DNA of 5,549 nt, taken from an archaeon. Its GTDB lineage: Archaea; Thermoproteota; Bathyarchaeia; TCS64. Below are positions 1 to 5,549 of this stretch, one piece after another. A program made the translations under genes and the position numbers. The notes beneath the pieces are model-generated. The model did not search any database, was not told the DNA's origin, and was given only the letters and a program-made list of their open reading frames with translations. The stretch covers positions 1 to 5,549 of the forward strand of contig JAHLLU010000153.1 in assembly GCA_020444005.1 (NCBI GenBank), read 5' to 3'. Each line of letters starts with the position of its first letter. Position 1 is the stretch's first letter.

Positions 1-704
1 GCTTCATCGGCAAACTCGTTCACTACATTGGAAAAGAGGCACACGCAGGAGGATCACCTCATAAAGGCATCAACGCCCTAAACGCAGCCATGATGGGCCT
101 CATGGGCATCCACGCCAACCGCGAAACCTTCAGAGACGAGGACACCATCAGAGTACACCCAATAATCACCAAAGGCGGCGAGATCGTCAACAACGTCCCA
201 GCAGACGTACGCATGGAGAGCTACGTTAGAGGGAAAACAGTTGACGCCATAAAGGACGCTAACACCAAGGTAAACCGCGCACTCAAAGCAGGAGCCATGG
301 CAGTAGGCGCAGAATGCGAGATACATGACCACCCCGGATACATGCCTTATACACGTGATCCAAACCTCGAAGAATGTCTCATAAAATCCGTCACAGATCT
401 ATACGGCGAAGACGAGATCAAGCACAGGGGACACAGCACAGGCAGCACCGACCTAGGAGACTTCAGCTGCATAATGCCAACCACAAGCATAGGTATGGCG
501 GGCACAGAAGGAGCAGGACACAGTAGACATCTAAAGATCGTTGACCCCATCAAACAATACATCGTGCCCACAAAAGCCATCGCCGTCGCTGTAATCGACC
601 TACTCTATGGAGACGCAGAACCAGCCAAGAAAGTCATCAGAGGATTCACTCCCACGATAAAACGTGAAGAATACACCGAATTCATGAAAAAGTTGGTGGA
701 TTAA
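1..704 (+). CDS. M20-family metal-dependent amidohydrolase (AbgB/PatB-like), C-terminal part
   Basis: Partial gene: the frame is open from base 3 to the TAA at 702-704 (233 residues), so the N-terminus lies outside the window; methionines inside the frame near base 90 are not the start. M20 enzymes use one or two metal ions (Zn or Mn) to hydrolyse amide bonds, for example N-acyl amino acids or p-aminobenzoyl-glutamate. The fragment opens in the lid/dimerisation domain with GKEAHAGGSPHKGINALNAA (residues 10-29 of the fragment); its His14 matches the His that M20 dimers use to complete the partner's active site. VHPIITKGGEIVNNVPADVR (51-70) is another typical lid stretch. The catalytic domain resumes with GSTDLGD (147-153), and GAGHSRHL (170-177) carries the expected last metal-ligand His. 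The other ligands are outside the window. The likely role is a cytoplasmic peptide or amino-acid-conjugate hydrolase; the substrate cannot be told. Codons are A/C rich. Confidence 0.92.
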   Translation, partial: FIGKLVHYIGKEAHAGGSPHKGINALNAAMMGLMGIHANRETFRDEDTIRVHPIITKGGEIVNNVPADVRMESYVRGKTVDAIKDANTKVNRALKAGAMAVGAECEIHDHPGYMPYTRDPNLEECLIKSVTDLYGEDEIKHRGHSTGSTDLGDFSCIMPTTSIGMAGTEGAGHSRHLKIVDPIKQYIVPTKAIAVAVIDLLYGDAEPAKKVIRGFTPTIKREEYTEFMKKLVD

Positions 705-711
705 CCTCCCC

Positions 712-717
712 TTTTTT
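712..717 (+). terminator. T-run after the amidohydrolase gene, possible archaeal terminator
   Basis: Six consecutive T follow a C-rich stretch eight bases after the TAA stop of the amidohydrolase, with a second five-T run at 746-750. Archaeal RNA polymerase terminates at T-rich stretches on the non-template strand without needing a hairpin, and no stem-loop is evident here. Termination is inferred; the two + strand genes could still be co-transcribed across the 60-base gap. Confidence 0.4.
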
Positions 718-723
718 CTCAAT

Positions 724-742
724 AAACATATCAACCCATAAA
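724..742 (+). promoter_or_regulatory. Weak TATA-like region ahead of the aldo/keto reductase
   Basis: The short gap holds AACATATC (about 724-732) and CATAAA (737-742). Either could sit about 25 bases before a start site close to the TTG at 765, giving a short-leader or leaderless transcript. No Shine-Dalgarno sequence is visible before the TTG, which fits a leaderless message. Neither box matches the archaeal TTTATATA consensus well, so this is tentative. Confidence 0.22.
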
Positions 743-764
743 CCATTTTTCCATTTGATAATCC

Positions 765-1589
765 TTGGAACACCACGAAATAGCTCCAGGCGTAACTATT
801 CCAAAAATTGGCTTAGGCACATGGGGCATGGGCGGCAAACAGATCGAAGACCGAAGATGGGACGAAGAAAACATAACCGCCATCAGATTCGCGATAGACC
901 TAGGACTAACCCATATCGATACAGCTGAATACTATGGAGCAGGGCACACAGAAGAACTAGTAGGAGAAGCCATCGAACCATACAACCGAGAAGACATATT
1001 CCTAACAACCAAGGTCTGGAGAGACAACCTCCGCTTTGATACCCTCATCGAGAGCATGAAAAAGAGTCTACGACGCCTCAATCAAAACTACGTAGACCTA
1101 TACCTAGTCCACTGGCCCAACTACCAGATACCCCTCAAGGAAACAATGCAAGCCCTCGAACACTGCGTAAACGAAGGATACACAAGATACATCGGAGTAT
1201 GCAACTGCTCGGCAAACCTAATCCAAGAAGCCCAAAGCTATCTCAAAGAAAACTACCTAATAGCAAACCAATCCGAGTACAGCCTAATCTCCAAAGCCCC
1301 CAGAGTCAACCTGCTCCCCTACCTCCAAGAAACGAACAGAACCCTAATCGCCTACAGCCCCCTAGGACGAGGCATACTACCAAGGATGAATTTCAAGACA
1401 TTGACTGAAATAGCTGAAAAATACAGGAAAACCGTGCCACAAGTAGCGTTAAACTGGGTAATCACGCAAGAAAACGTTGTAGCGATACCAAAATCCAGTA
1501 ACCCTATTCACTTATTGGAGTTTATGGATGCAATATGCTGGGAAATGAATCTAGAAGATAATATTGAGCTTACGAACAGCTTCATCTAG
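765..1589 (+). CDS. Aldo/keto reductase, complete, TTG start
   Basis: An NAD(P)H-dependent oxidoreductase of the aldo/keto reductase superfamily, a cytoplasmic (beta/alpha)8 barrel that reduces aldehydes or ketones to alcohols. The 274 residues match the usual length of short prokaryotic members. The tetrad is visible: Asp52 and Tyr57 in IDTAEYYG, Lys83 in LTTKVW, His116 in LVHWP. Other family blocks are GLGTWGMGG (16-24), AYSPLGRG (196-203) and the cofactor-phosphate segment IPKSSNPIHLLEF (241-253). The start must be the TTG at 765: an in-frame TAA lies at 759-761, the next Met is residue 22, and the family's first strand (VTIPKIGLGTW) starts right after the TTG. The substrate is unknown. 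Codon use changes sharply near base 1383 (residue 207) although the protein stays family-like to its end. The gene ends with TAG and overlaps the convergent surface-protein gene by 8 bases. Confidence 0.93.
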   Translation: MEHHEIAPGVTIPKIGLGTWGMGGKQIEDRRWDEENITAIRFAIDLGLTHIDTAEYYGAGHTEELVGEAIEPYNREDIFLTTKVWRDNLRFDTLIESMKKSLRRLNQNYVDLYLVHWPNYQIPLKETMQALEHCVNEGYTRYIGVCNCSANLIQEAQSYLKENYLIANQSEYSLISKAPRVNLLPYLQETNRTLIAYSPLGRGILPRMNFKTLTEIAEKYRKTVPQVALNWVITQENVVAIPKSSNPIHLLEFMDAICWEMNLEDNIELTNSFI

Positions 1590-3669
1590 CGCTGCGTCTC
1601 TTATACGCTGTAGCTCCACCATTTTGCTGTTCATCTGGCTCCTCCTCTTCATCCTCGTAATCATCCTCAGATAAACCTCTGATTCTATCAAGAACACCGG
1701 TCTTCTGAAGTACGAATACTAATAGAATCACTCCTACTCCAATTAACACATACATAAGAGGAGGTTCAGTGAACTTCATCGCCTGATAAGTAATAATATC
1801 AACAGGAGTTAGTTTCACTACCTCAAATGAGCTCATTGCACCCTGAGATGCATCATACAACTCCGAGACCTTTAACTGAGGTAGCATATCCCAATATCCC
1901 AGCACATCTGGTGTTATTGTAAAGCTAAATGCTCCATCTCTGTTTGTGGTTACTGTTTCGATAAAACTAGTATCAGGAGAGACAAATATGAATTCAACCT
2001 CTAATCCACTAACCGCTGGATAGACTGTTCCTGAAACTGTTAATGGTCTTTCGATCTTTATTTCAGAGTTTTGAATATCACATGATAAATCTAGTTTTCG
2101 TTTATCCACTCTGAAACTCTTCTCACGTGAAACTGCAGTATGGTAGTCTTCATCACCTGCATAGCTTATTGTAATATCATATTCTCCGATCTTTGTTGGT
2201 GTATAATCATAAGTGAAGACGCCATCTCCATCAGTCTGAACATTGATAGAACTATTTGTGCCTCCATGCTCGACATTGATTCTTAGATTTATCGAAGGTC
2301 TTGTTGCTGCTCCCGTAATTCTAACCGTTTGTCCCCCTTGAACTATGTTTCCTGAGAGTCCAAAATCAATTTCCACCTTGTTCATAACAGTAAAGTTACC
2401 TTCATAGACACCTCTATTATCTATTTCATCTTCTGCATGAATTTTATACTCGACAAAGTCATGAAGATCGGACTCAGGAAGAATCGCTAACCAGTAGTCT
2501 GGGTTATCAATTAGGTCTATTCTTTCATTTGTTTTCCATCCATCATTGGTGTATTCTATCCACATTGAATCAACAGTTGAAGCTGATTCTGGTTCCACTT
2601 TGATTAGTGTAGTTTCATCCGTGTACCCAACTCTTGGTGGATCGATCAACGTCATGTTGATGTCCCTATAATCGGTTTTTACGTAAAACTCGATTTCGCC
2701 CTCAAAGTATTCTGCTAACAAAACCATGTAATAGAATACATTATTTTCCTCATGACTCCCATCAGTTGAGTTGAAATCTTGTTGAATAATTTTCTTCTTC
2801 ATATCTACTCCTGCAGATTCACAACTTAATCTCATGTCTGGGAAACTGTAACCCGGAATTGAGGTATTGTATCTTCCATATGTGGAGTTAATGTCTGTGC
2901 CATCCAAGCTTTTTCCAAATGGGACTCCTACGCCTTGAATAATGTAACCTTCCTCTATACCGGAATTGGCCATAGGGTAGACCCTTGCTTCATACATATC
3001 CAATCCTGTTATTCCATCAGCTGGTTTTGGGTCTGGGACTTCAATGTATATGAGGAACTCTGACTCCGAAGTATTGAACTCATAGCCTGTGCTGTTTCGT
3101 GATGGGTAATCCGCGCCAACATATGGTTTCCCATAGAGCATCTTACTATAACGAGTATTCAGTTCGATATGCTCGATTATCATAAAAATTGCTGCTTTTG
3201 CTTTTCCTTCCGCGCTATCTTCTGGATCATTAATTATTCTGAATGTATAGTCTCCGCTTTGAGTTGGTACGAAATATTGATGTTTTTCATCATTTGCGAC
3301 TTGTTCTGGTAATCCTGCTGCTTCTGTGTTTATTGATATTAATACACTGTTTGGGTTTCTGACCTCTACATCGTAATCTGTAGCTTCTTTTGTATTATTT
3401 GTAACCCAGTCACCTACTAAGAAAATATGGTATTTGTGTCCTGCTTCAAGATAACATTTGTATTCTTTTGATGCAGGAGTACCCGAACTTTTGTATGGTA
3501 TTTCTCCTTCGTCAATTATCTGCGGTTTAAAAGGCTCTATTTGGATACTAGCATTAACATTTCCAATGAAAAGAAATTGAAATGTAATAAGTAGTAACAA
3601 AAATAGAACTGGTTTGAAATTCTTCTTTTTTTCTTGTCTCGCTTTCTTAGTCTCTTGTTTTTTTTTCAT
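1582..3669 (-). CDS. Large secreted, membrane-anchored surface protein with Ig-like beta-sandwich domains
   Basis: No named family is recognised with certainty; the architecture is clear. From the ATG at 3669 it has 695 residues: a very basic N-terminus (MKKKQ to KKKNFKP), a hydrophobic core (20-37) and a likely signal-peptidase site after VNA40. Residues about 45-170 resemble a PPC/CUB-like beta-sandwich. A middle region (170-345) is unassigned. Residues 345-430 form a sandwich of the kind seen in archaeal surface proteins (MWIEYTNDGWKT, then DFVEYKIHAEDEIDNRG). Two Ig-like repeats follow (about 432-522 and 524-618). A transmembrane helix (about 637-654) leads to a cytoplasmic tail with an acidic block (668-680) and a KRRSAR end. 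Nine N-x-S/T sequons (91, 192, 199, 261, 268, 300, 338, 425, 472) all lie outside. A TTG at 3678 would add three residues; the ATG is preferred. It lies downstream of pilin genes, so an adhesin, anchor or surface-coat role is inferred. Confidence 0.85.
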   Translation of the reverse strand: MKKKQETKKARQEKKKNFKPVLFLLLLITFQFLFIGNVNASIQIEPFKPQIIDEGEIPYKSSGTPASKEYKCYLEAGHKYHIFLVGDWVTNNTKEATDYDVEVRNPNSVLISINTEAAGLPEQVANDEKHQYFVPTQSGDYTFRIINDPEDSAEGKAKAAIFMIIEHIELNTRYSKMLYGKPYVGADYPSRNSTGYEFNTSESEFLIYIEVPDPKPADGITGLDMYEARVYPMANSGIEEGYIIQGVGVPFGKSLDGTDINSTYGRYNTSIPGYSFPDMRLSCESAGVDMKKKIIQQDFNSTDGSHEENNVFYYMVLLAEYFEGEIEFYVKTDYRDINMTLIDPPRVGYTDETTLIKVEPESASTVDSMWIEYTNDGWKTNERIDLIDNPDYWLAILPESDLHDFVEYKIHAEDEIDNRGVYEGNFTVMNKVEIDFGLSGNIVQGGQTVRITGAATRPSINLRINVEHGGTNSSINVQTDGDGVFTYDYTPTKIGEYDITISYAGDEDYHTAVSREKSFRVDKRKLDLSCDIQNSEIKIERPLTVSGTVYPAVSGLEVEFIFVSPDTSFIETVTTNRDGAFSFTITPDVLGYWDMLPQLKVSELYDASQGAMSSFEVVKLTPVDIITYQAMKFTEPPLMYVLIGVGVILLVFVLQKTGVLDRIRGLSEDDYEDEEEEPDEQQNGGATAYKRRSAR

Positions 3670-3726
3670 TAGTATCAACTTCTCTCGCTTGAAACCAATT
3701 TTATTCCTGCTGTATTAGCCTCTTTG

Positions 3727-3735
3727 AAATATATG
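3727..3735 (-). promoter_or_regulatory. TATA-like box upstream of the large surface-protein gene
   Basis: On the minus strand this reads CATATATTT, close to an archaeal TATA element. A start site about 26 bases downstream would fall near 3704 and leave a leader of about 35 bases before the ATG at 3669. It suggests the surface protein can be transcribed apart from the pilin genes. The ribosome binding site is weak: GAGAG and a GTTGAT stretch lie in the 22 bases before the ATG. Confidence 0.4.
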
Positions 3736-3817
3736 TCTGTCAATTTATGTCCTTAAGGTGAGTTTATCCAATCCGAGTTTTGATAAAGGGATTATGATTT
3801 ATTGATATGGGTCATTG

Positions 3818-3825
3818 ATATATAA
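3818..3825 (-). promoter_or_regulatory. Second TATA-like element just after the pilin-like gene
   Basis: The minus strand reads TTATATAT eleven bases past the stop of the 244-residue pilin-like gene. It is the better match to the archaeal TATA consensus of the two boxes in this 167-base gap, but use of it would give a leader of more than 100 bases. The gap has no hairpin, T-run or further gene that I can see. Confidence 0.3.
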
Positions 3826-3836
3826 CCGAGTTAGTT

Positions 3837-4571
3837 TCACGTTTCTGGGTATACCTCAGCAAACGTTGTATCTGGCCAATCAATAAACACTTGAGGGTCG
3901 TCTCCTTGGGAATCGTATATCGTTTCAGTAAACCATAAAAACTTCTTCTCAATTAAAACATCGTACAAGTATTTATTTTCACCCGCGAATGGCACTTCAA
4001 CTTGATATCCAACACCAATTGTGTCCCATTCATCTAAGAAAACATCGCTAGTAGTGCTATTATAAACTTTAACCCGTAAAAATAATCCTCCTGCATGGAT
4101 TTTAATATAGAACTTGTCAACAACCCATCCGTCTGATCCATATGTTAACATACCATTTTGATTTAAAAACGAGTTTCCTCTTTCTGTAGTAACTCTAATT
4201 TCAAAAACCTCGTCTTCAGCAGGCTCATGTGAAAAAGCAATTGACTCAATAACACATGTATCTTGTACTAGTACAATTTCATCTTCCGTTGTTGGGTTTT
4301 CATTTTCCCATACTCTTACTATTGTAGCGGGTACTTCTCCCTTATTTACTAATGTAAGTGTATATTCGTTTTCAATTTCATCAGGGGAGACATATACTTC
4401 TAAATCTTCAAGTACCTTTTCTTCATCTAATCTATTTACATCTAGTTTTGCTTGTTCATAATATACATCGGATTGTCTCATAATTAGAAACATTGGCATA
4501 ACTGCGCTGAACAATATCCCTATGAATATTAACACTCCTAATATGCTTGATACGCCTTTTCTATGGAACAT
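3837..4571 (-). CDS. Pilin-like protein with class III signal peptide, 244 residues
   Basis: The N-terminus reads MFHRKG then VSSILGVLIFIGILFSA: a short basic leader, an expected prepilin-peptidase cut after Gly6, and one hydrophobic helix (about 7-31), the tripartite plan of archaeal type IV pilins. After the helix come a charged, possibly helical linker (33-58) and a mostly beta region. Its first part (70-88, YTLTLVNKGEVPATIVRVW) looks like the CARDB/Ig-type sandwich common in archaeal pilin heads; the rest (150-244) is aromatic and acidic and matches nothing I know. At 244 residues it is larger than its neighbour, so a minor pilin or tip subunit is plausible. The ATG is the first in-frame start, since TGA lies three codons upstream. 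It overlaps the upstream pilin by 11 bases; AGGAG at 4585-4589 is 13 bases away, so coupled translation is likely. Confidence 0.78.
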   Translation of the reverse strand: MFHRKGVSSILGVLIFIGILFSAVMPMFLIMRQSDVYYEQAKLDVNRLDEEKVLEDLEVYVSPDEIENEYTLTLVNKGEVPATIVRVWENENPTTEDEIVLVQDTCVIESIAFSHEPAEDEVFEIRVTTERGNSFLNQNGMLTYGSDGWVVDKFYIKIHAGGLFLRVKVYNSTTSDVFLDEWDTIGVGYQVEVPFAGENKYLYDVLIEKKFLWFTETIYDSQGDDPQVFIDWPDTTFAEVYPET

Positions 4572-5001
4572 AAAAAGTCACAAACTCCTGATTATCTCTA
4601 CTTGATCTGATTTCCACTACAACTTCTTGATAAGAAGATAACCCGTTCTCAGCGCTTACATCGATAGAAATCTCAGTAAACTCTTTTGAGGCTATATCTT
4701 TTTCTTCACCACTATACTCGTTTCCATTTATCGTAATTGTGGATTCTACGGCTACCTCTATGCTTCCATAATTATAGACCCATACATCAATTGTTTCTGT
4801 GCTGCTATCGTAGTATACTTTTTCGATGATAAATCTCTCAATTATAGTATGAACCATATCAATAGTTTCATCTGCATAGTCGTTCGCCATTGTAGATGCA
4901 GCACCATAGCTATATGACCAAACCATACCTCCAATCGCCAATACCATACCAGATAAAATAACTGAAGCTATGACTGGTGAAAGGGCTTTTCTTTGAATCA
5001 A
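4561..5001 (-). CDS. Archaeal type IV pilin, 146 residues, TTG start
   Basis: The mature-type N-terminus is textbook archaeal pilin: MIQRKA then LSPVIASVILSGMVLAIGG, with prepilin-peptidase cleavage expected after Ala6 and a hydrophobic assembly helix at about 7-29. The head domain is beta-rich, with TIDVWVYNYGSIEVAV (70-85) resembling the CARDB-like fold. The ALSPVIA form is that of pilins, not archaellins, which usually carry a GxxxxEAA-type sequence. An ATG at 5040 is also in frame but would put 19 residues ahead of the cut. The TTG at 4999-5001 is favoured: GGAGGAGG ends six bases before it, and TTGA joins this start to the upstream TGA stop, a classic coupled overlap. It is probably a structural subunit of a surface filament assembled by the TadC-like protein next door. 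Confidence 0.86.
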   Translation of the reverse strand: MIQRKALSPVIASVILSGMVLAIGGMVWSYSYGAASTMANDYADETIDMVHTIIERFIIEKVYYDSSTETIDVWVYNYGSIEVAVESTITINGNEYSGEEKDIASKEFTEISIDVSAENGLSSYQEVVVEIRSSRDNQEFVTFYVP

Positions 5002-5549
5002 ATTAAGCCTCCTCCAAGGTTCAGGTTCGATACAGCCCATATTCCTCCTAATGATACTAAGCTGAGAAATGTGGCGTGTTTGAATCCATTTGATACTCTG
5101 CCCGATACTATTTTTCCTGTTACTAGTCCAAGTGTAAAGCTGTGTATCGCTAATGGGGTTAGTAATGTTCTATAGAGCATTATTTGTGGTACACTTACTC
5201 CTAGGTTTGATCCTGTGAAGAATCCGAGAAACATAACCGTGGTTCCGGTTAATAGTGCTGCTCCGATGTATGGTACAATTAGAAGTGGCATTAACACTGC
5301 TTTCTTTTCAGCCTCTAATTGCTGAGTGGACTCGCTAAACTCAGCGAGAGTTTCTATACTCTGTTCTGTTCCTCCACCTACTTCCATAGTATCTATCAAA
5401 AGGTAGATGTTAACGAGGGCTAACCAGTTTTTTATTTTTGTTGAAAATTCGTCATATATTTGTCTTAATGGATATCCCCAGTTGATCTTTGTACTTATGT
5501 CTTGCAGATATGTGCTAAATCCACCATAGTCTCTTGATGCAAGTGCTTC
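4998..5549 (-). CDS. TadC/FlaJ-type pilus assembly platform protein (T2SF domain), C-terminal part
   Basis: Partial: the frame is open to the right edge, so only the last 183 residues are present; the Met at 5399 is internal. It belongs to the inner-membrane platform family of type II secretion, type IV pilus and archaellum machines (T2SF domain), which couples the cytoplasmic ATPase to pilin insertion. The family core is visible: NWLALVNIYLLIDTMEVGGG (41-60 of the fragment) followed by TEQSIETLAEFSESTQQLEA and EKKAVLMPLLIVPYIGAALL. Membrane segments lie at about 84-111, 123-147 and 158-176. The neighbours are pilins rather than archaellins, which points to a pilus and not the archaellum. The C-terminal Gly-Gly-Gly-Leu-Ile is encoded by bases that also form the Shine-Dalgarno of the next gene. 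The ATPase partner is expected beyond the right edge. Confidence 0.88.
   Translation of the reverse strand, partial: EALASRDYGGFSTYLQDISTKINWGYPLRQIYDEFSTKIKNWLALVNIYLLIDTMEVGGGTEQSIETLAEFSESTQQLEAEKKAVLMPLLIVPYIGAALLTGTTVMFLGFFTGSNLGVSVPQIMLYRTLLTPLAIHSFTLGLVTGKIVSGRVSNGFKHATFLSLVSLGGIWAVSNLNLGGGLI
5008..5015 (-). promoter_or_regulatory. Shine-Dalgarno GGAGGAGG that sets the TTG start of the pilin
   Basis: Read on the minus strand, GGAGGAGG lies inside the last codons of the TadC-like gene, six bases before the TTG at 4999-5001. It is the strongest ribosome binding site in the window, and it decides the pilin start in favour of TTG over the ATG at 5040, which lies upstream of it. A strong site before the pilin fits the need for many more pilin copies than platform copies. 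Confidence 0.8.

Noticed and set aside
78..332. Open frame on the minus strand opposite the amidohydrolase (also 347-580)
   Set aside because: It is antisense to a strongly conserved enzyme; the Cys/Tyr/Val-rich translation matches nothing and no ribosome binding site was recognised.
1199..1408. Plus-strand open frame within the reductase
   Set aside because: It is a shifted frame of the reductase with a low-complexity Pro/Asn/Gln/Arg product, a result of the C/A-rich codons.
1383..1589. Frameshifted or truncated reductase 3' end
   Set aside because: Despite the codon change, the expected blocks (AEKYRKTVPQVALNW and the cofactor segment) are in frame and the length is normal.
1582..1760. 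Archaeosortase-type C-terminal sorting signal on the surface protein
   Set aside because: No PGF/PEF-like motif before the helix, and the tail after the helix is too long and acidic.
4993..5175. Plus-strand open frame opposite the platform protein and pilin start
   Set aside because: It lies opposite two well-supported coupled genes and shows no domain.
5331..5348. Inverted repeat CTCGCT-AAACTC-AGCGAG
   Set aside because: A perfect six-base stem, but it lies within conserved coding sequence of the platform protein and has no T-run, so it is probably chance.
4561..5549. Archaellum (archaellin plus ArlJ) locus
   Set aside because: The small subunit has an ALSPVIA pilin-type N-terminus, not an archaellin one, and no other archaellum gene is in view.

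Overview
The window looks archaeal. The evidence is two class III (type IV prepilin) signal peptides of archaeal type, a C-terminal archaeal TadC/FlaJ-family membrane subunit, tightly overlapping genes with a strong GGAGGAGG ribosome binding site, TTG starts, TATA-like boxes upstream of genes, and a T-run at a gene end. The lineage cannot be fixed from sequence alone. A mesophilic or moderately thermophilic Bathyarchaeia-like or other TACK/Asgard-like archaeon is a guess only.

Left third (1-1589, + strand): the C-terminal two thirds of an M20-family amidohydrolase (AbgB/PatB-like), cut by the window edge. After a 60-base gap with a T-run comes a complete aldo/keto reductase with a TTG start and an intact catalytic tetrad. 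These two genes use A/C-rich codons, with leucine almost always CTA or CTC. That style stops abruptly near 1383, inside the reductase gene.

Right two thirds (1582-5549, - strand, read right to left): a type IV pilus-like locus. It starts with the end of a TadC/FlaJ-type platform protein. Its stop codon overlaps the TTG start of a small pilin (TTGA, 4 bases), and the pilin overlaps a larger pilin-like protein by 11 bases. A 167-base gap with TATA-like boxes follows, then a 695-residue secreted, single-pass surface protein with several beta-sandwich domains, nine N-glycosylation sequons, a C-terminal membrane anchor and a strongly acidic cytoplasmic tail. The first three genes are almost certainly one translationally coupled unit that assembles a surface filament. 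The large protein may be its adhesin, anchor or cell-surface partner, but this rests on position and architecture only. The assembly ATPase (TadA/FlaI type) would be expected just beyond the right edge. The reductase and the surface-protein gene converge and overlap by 8 bases.

No tRNA, rRNA, CRISPR array, insertion sequence or integration site was seen. The least ordinary items are the pilus/surface-protein module and the codon-use break inside the reductase.
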